Shown one piece after another: positions 7,289 to 10,387 of a stretch of 10,387 bases of DNA (positions within the stretch are counted from its first letter, which is position 1; every line of letters begins with the position of its first letter). The notes beneath the pieces were generated by a model. It saw only the letters and a program-made list of their open reading frames with translations. It made no database searches and had not been told where the DNA came from. Source of the stretch: JAEUIA01 sp034440255. Lineage in GTDB: Bacteria; Planctomycetota; UBA1135; GCA-002686595. The stretch is from NCBI GenBank assembly GCA_034440255.1, contig JAWXBU010000266.1, forward strand, positions 1 to 10,387. Reading direction: 5' to 3'. The position numbers and the translations under genes were made by a program.

Positions 7289-8607
7289 GTCATTCGACCG
7301 TCACCACAGCGAACTCGAAGACGTCGGCGGAGCACGCCGGCGGCGGGGCGAGCGCGGTCGTGTGCCGCGGCGTGTCGAAGGCGTACCGGATGTACGACAA
7401 GCCGATGCACCGGCTCCTCGAACTCGTGCTGCCGGGCAAGAAGCTGCACAAAGAGTTCCTCGCGCTGCGCAACGTCTACCTCGACATCCCGCACGGCAGC
7501 ACCGTCGGCATCATCGGCGAGAACGGCGCGGGCAAGTCGACGCTGCTCAAACTCCTGACGGGCATTTCGCGTCCGACGGCCGGTGAGGTGGTCGTGCACG
7601 GTCGCGTGTCGAGTCTGCTCGAACTCGGCGCCGGTTTTCACCCCGAGTTCTCGGGGCGCGACAACATCCATTTGAACTGTTCGATCCTCGGGATGAGCGA
7701 TGCCGAGATCGCGGAACGTTTCCCGAAGATCGTCGAGTTCTCGGAGCTCGGCGACTTCATCGAGCGACCGGTGAAGACGTACAGCTCGGGCATGTACGTG
7801 CGCCTCGGGTTCGCGGTCGCGGCGAGCGTCGACCCCGACATCTTGATGATCGACGAAGCGCTCTCGGTCGGCGACGAACACTTCAAGGGCAAGTGCATCA
7901 ATCGTCTGAACGAATTTCGCGAGCAGGGCAAGACGACCATCTTCGTGTCGCACGACATGGGCGCGGTGAAGAGCATGTGCCAGCACGTCGTCCTGCTCGA
8001 CAAGGGGGAAGTGCTCGAACAAGGCACGCCCGAAAAAGTCGCTGACGAGTACCTGAAGCGCGCGAAAGCACGGGGAAACGAGCGTTTGTCGGCGCTCAAC
8101 CGCGGGACGAGCGCCTACCCGCGCTGGGGGACAGGCGAAATCGAAACGTTGGAAGTCGACATGCTCGACGGTTCCGGCGCGAAGACGCACGTCTTCAAAG
8201 TGGGCGAGCCGTTCCGGGTCCGCGTTCGATACAAAGTGCACGAACGCGTGGAGAATCCTGTGTTCGGCATCGGCCTGTACCGCTCGGACGGCACCTACGT
8301 GAACGGTGCGAACCACCATTGGCGACGCACGCCGATCTTGATCGACACCGCCGAGAAGGGCGAGGAGGGCGAGGTCGAGATGCGCTTCGACACGATGCCG
8401 CTCTTGGCCGGTCAGTACTACATCACGACGTTCCTCTACGACCACAGCAAAGCCGCACCGACGGCGATCGATCACCGCGAGCACGCCGTCACGTTCGAAG
8501 TGATCGACGCGGCGCGCTTGCAACACGGGATGTTGTTCTTGCCGTCGCGCTGGACGTTGACGCGCACGCGCAGCGGCAAGAGCGAGACCTTGGAGTCCGA
8601 CGCGTGA
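7285..8607 (+). CDS. wzt: Polysaccharide ABC exporter ATPase with C-terminal carbohydrate-binding domain (Wzt-like)
   Basis: A 440-aa ATPase subunit starting at a GTG that overlaps the permease stop. The ABC domain (about 24-260) has Walker A GENGAGKST (78-86), the exporter-type segment LLELGAGFHPEFSGRDNI (111-128), signature YSSGMYVRLGFA (166-177), Walker B ILMIDEALSVGD (186-197) and switch His223 in VSHD. Residues about 283-420 form a separate domain matching the Wzt C-terminal beta-sandwich: FKVGEPFRVRVRYKV, NPVFGIGLYRSDGTYVNGAN, and a final strand set ending in HAVTFEVID. In E. coli O8/O9a this domain binds the capped non-reducing end of the glycan and is needed for export, so export here is probably coupled to a terminal modification. 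The next gene, a methyltransferase, overlaps by 4 bp and is the natural candidate for adding it. The first 25 residues are a variable, Ser/Thr-rich lead. Confidence 0.9.
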   Translation: MSHSTVTTANSKTSAEHAGGGASAVVCRGVSKAYRMYDKPMHRLLELVLPGKKLHKEFLALRNVYLDIPHGSTVGIIGENGAGKSTLLKLLTGISRPTAGEVVVHGRVSSLLELGAGFHPEFSGRDNIHLNCSILGMSDAEIAERFPKIVEFSELGDFIERPVKTYSSGMYVRLGFAVAASVDPDILMIDEALSVGDEHFKGKCINRLNEFREQGKTTIFVSHDMGAVKSMCQHVVLLDKGEVLEQGTPEKVADEYLKRAKARGNERLSALNRGTSAYPRWGTGEIETLEVDMLDGSGAKTHVFKVGEPFRVRVRYKVHERVENPVFGIGLYRSDGTYVNGANHHWRRTPILIDTAEKGEEGEVEMRFDTMPLLAGQYYITTFLYDHSKAAPTAIDHREHAVTFEVIDAARLQHGMLFLPSRWTLTRTRSGKSETLESDA

Positions 8608-10387
8608 AGCTCGACGTGCTCGCGCTCCCTTTCGATCAATACCAGCGCTACCGCCTGGTGTCCGACCTCGTGAACGAGGTGCGCCTGAAGTCCGAACGCT
8701 TCAGCGTGCTCGACGTCGGTGGGCGCACAGGATTGTTGCGCGCGTTCTTGCCGAAGGACGCGGTCGCGCTCGTCGATCTAGAGCCTTCGGACGTCGAAGG
8801 CCTCGTGCTCGGCGATGGCAGTCGATTGCCGTACAAGGACAAATCGTTCGACATCGTCGCCACCTTCGACACGCTCGAGCACGTGCCGCCCGCGCGTCGG
8901 CCCGATTTCGTCGCGGAATGCGCACGCGTCGCGAAGCGTTGGGTGTTCATCGCCGGGCCGTACCAGTCCAAAGAGGTCGAGGAAGCCGAACGCATCCTGC
9001 AGCGTTTCCTCGTCGACAAATTGGAGGTCGAGCACCGCTACCTCGAGGAGCATCGCCACAACGGCCTGCCTTCGTTGCGCGAAACCGAGCTCGGACTCGA
9101 GAAGGGTGGTGCGCGCGTTGCGAGCATCGGGCACGGCAATTTGGAGCGCTGGCTCGCACTGATGTCGCTCTCGATGTACCTCGACTACGAGCCGCGCCTG
9201 CGTCCGCTCGCAGCGCGCATCTTCCGTTTCTACAACGAGAATTTGTACGCATCCGATCACGCGCGGCCGGTGTACCGACATGCCGTTGTGGCTGCATTCG
9301 ACGGTGCGAAGTTGCCGAGCGGCGCTGCTGGGCTCGAAGCCCCGATCGCACCGCAAGGTGTGTTGAGTCGTTTCCAGGTCGTCGCCGACGAGGTGGTGAG
9401 CTTCGATCGCGCGCGCACCGATTGGCGCGAAGAACGGGCGCGCTTGGCGGAAATCTTGGCGACGCTGGAGCGCGATCTCGCCGGTCACCGCTCGAGCTTG
9501 GAAGTACTCAAGACGGAGAAGCACGAGCAAGAGCGCGTCTTGCGTACGCTCAGCCACGATCTCGCCGGCCACCGCCAAGCGCTCGAGGAGGAACGTGAGC
9601 TTGCGGTCGGGCTGCGCGAGCAACTCGGGGCTCATCGGGCCGAGACGACGCACCTCTTGGACGTGTTGCGAAACGAACAAGAGCGGGCGGCGAGCACGCT
9701 CACGGCATTGGCGAGCGATCTCGAGCAGCATCGCGCGTCCAAGGTCGAACTAGAAAATCGGATCGAACAGCGGGACTCGGTCATCACGGATCTGGAGTCC
9801 GATCTGGATCATCACCGGCGCGCGCTCTCCGCGACGAAAAACATCGTCGACGAGCAACGCGACGCGATCGTCGATCTACGGACGGCGATCGCCGACCGTC
9901 AAGCGGCGGTGGAGGCCCTGACGGCGCACCGCCTGAGCCTGGAGGAGAACCTCTCCGACCGCGAGAACCAGATCGCGATCCTGACCGACGTGCGCGGCGC
10001 GCTCGAGCGCGAGTTGACGGCGCATCGCGAGGCGCTCGGCGAATTGGAGCGCGACCTCGCCGGTCACAAGAAGGTCCTCGCCGAGCGTGAAGCCGATCTC
10101 GAACGACACAAACGTACTGTCGCGGCACTCGAGCGCGAACTCGCGAAGCACCGGCGCGAGCACGACGCCGAAGTGGCCGCGTGGAGCGCGCGCGTCACCG
10201 AGTACCAAGCGGTGGGAGAGGCTCTCTCTCGTGACTTGAGCGAGCACAAGAAAGTCCTCGTCGACGTCGAAGCCGATCTCGCTGGTCATCGCCGACTCGC
10301 CGCCGACTTGCGAACAGAACTCGAGGCTGTGCGCCGCGCACAAGCGCGGCTGACCGACGAACTCACGCGCGCCAACCAAGAAATCAC
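8604..10387 (+). CDS. SAM-dependent methyltransferase fused to a long coiled coil, 3' end outside the window
   Basis: An open frame with no stop before the window end: 594 codons so far from a GTG that overlaps the wzt stop (GTGA). Residues 1-235 are a class I methyltransferase of the kind found in glycan clusters: SAM-binding VLDVGGRTGLL (35-45), acidic strand end LVDLEP (56-61), GDGSRLP (70-76), SFDIVATFDTLEHVPP (81-96), then GLPSLRET and GNLERWLALM (178-187). From about 256 to the end it is a highly charged, Leu-heptad coiled coil with repeated Leu-x-x-His-Arg/Lys motifs. No kinase motif separates the two parts. Position and layout suggest a WbdD-like chain terminator and length ruler for the Wzm/Wzt exporter. 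Alternatively it is a methyltransferase tethered to glycosyltransferase domains encoded further downstream. The methyltransferase call is firm; the ruler role is inference. Confidence 0.88.
   Translation, partial: MKLDVLALPFDQYQRYRLVSDLVNEVRLKSERFSVLDVGGRTGLLRAFLPKDAVALVDLEPSDVEGLVLGDGSRLPYKDKSFDIVATFDTLEHVPPARRPDFVAECARVAKRWVFIAGPYQSKEVEEAERILQRFLVDKLEVEHRYLEEHRHNGLPSLRETELGLEKGGARVASIGHGNLERWLALMSLSMYLDYEPRLRPLAARIFRFYNENLYASDHARPVYRHAVVAAFDGAKLPSGAAGLEAPIAPQGVLSRFQVVADEVVSFDRARTDWREERARLAEILATLERDLAGHRSSLEVLKTEKHEQERVLRTLSHDLAGHRQALEEERELAVGLREQLGAHRAETTHLLDVLRNEQERAASTLTALASDLEQHRASKVELENRIEQRDSVITDLESDLDHHRRALSATKNIVDEQRDAIVDLRTAIADRQAAVEALTAHRLSLEENLSDRENQIAILTDVRGALERELTAHREALGELERDLAGHKKVLAEREADLERHKRTVAALERELAKHRREHDAEVAAWSARVTEYQAVGEALSRDLSEHKKVLVDVEADLAGHRRLAADLRTELEAVRRAQARLTDELTRANQEI
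9468..10292 (+). repeat. Repeated (D/E)LxxH(R/K) coiled-coil motif, 12 copies
   Basis: Within the coiled coil, histidines preceded by Leu at -3 and followed by Arg or Lys fall at residues 295, 323, 344, 376, 404, 442, 474, 488, 502, 516, 548 and 562. The spacings are 28, 21, 32, 28, 38, 32, 14, 14, 14, 32 and 14. Seven of the eleven are multiples of seven. The others are 32 (three times) and 38, as expected where an 11-residue or similar insertion shifts the heptad phase. ERDLAGHR/K occurs near-identically at 289-296 and 482-489. At DNA level, 10065-10100 and 10245-10280 are about 83% identical, 60 codons apart, pointing to internal duplication. Confidence 0.8.

Noticed and set aside
7168..8526. 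Antisense open frame of 452 aa opposite wzt
   Set aside because: It lies opposite clear Walker A, signature and Walker B sequences of the ATPase, and its product is Arg/Asp/His-rich with no motif.

Overview
This is a GC-rich bacterial window that looks Gram-negative. It has a lipoprotein signal, a Sec-type signal peptide on a large export candidate, and a Wzm/Wzt-type polysaccharide exporter. Shine-Dalgarno signals are weak or absent before several genes, and TTG and GTG starts are used. Secreted HEAT-like proteins and small lipoproteins with a carboxypeptidase-regulatory-like fold are common in Planctomycetota, but no taxonomic marker is present, so that assignment is only a guess. No rRNA, tRNA, CRISPR array or insertion sequence was recognised.

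Layout. Bases 1-151 are non-coding and open with a 17-nt tandem repeat. One minus-strand gene of unknown function occupies 152-610. A divergent gap (611-858) separates it from a plus-strand series that runs to the window end: phosphomannomutase/phosphoglucomutase (859-2211), a small lipoprotein (2255-2617), then after a 134-bp gap a compact run of six genes. These are a secreted HEAT-like protein (2752-4686), a DUF62-type SAM hydrolase (4703-5506), an arginase (5503-6417), an ABC-2 polysaccharide permease (wzm-like, 6425-7288), its ATPase with a C-terminal sugar-binding domain (wzt-like, 7285-8607), and a methyltransferase that continues into a very long coiled coil and leaves the window unfinished (8604 to beyond 10387). 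Three of the five junctions in that run are 4-bp stop/start overlaps and the other two are gaps of 16 and 7 bp, so it is very probably one operon.

How the genes fit together. The last three genes resemble the chain-terminating ABC-exporter pathway of E. coli O8/O9a O-antigens. In that pathway a methyltransferase-containing protein with a coiled-coil ruler (WbdD) caps the polysaccharide at a set length, and the Wzt C-terminal domain recognises the cap for export by Wzm/Wzt. The phosphomannomutase upstream could supply mannose-1-phosphate or glucose-1-phosphate. The methyltransferase/coiled-coil protein is the most interesting object here. Its helical region carries at least twelve copies of a Leu-x-x-His-Arg/Lys motif, many separated by exact multiples of seven residues, placing histidine in alternate core layers of the predicted coiled coil. 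The SAM hydrolase and arginase have no obvious role in polysaccharide export and may simply be co-transcribed.
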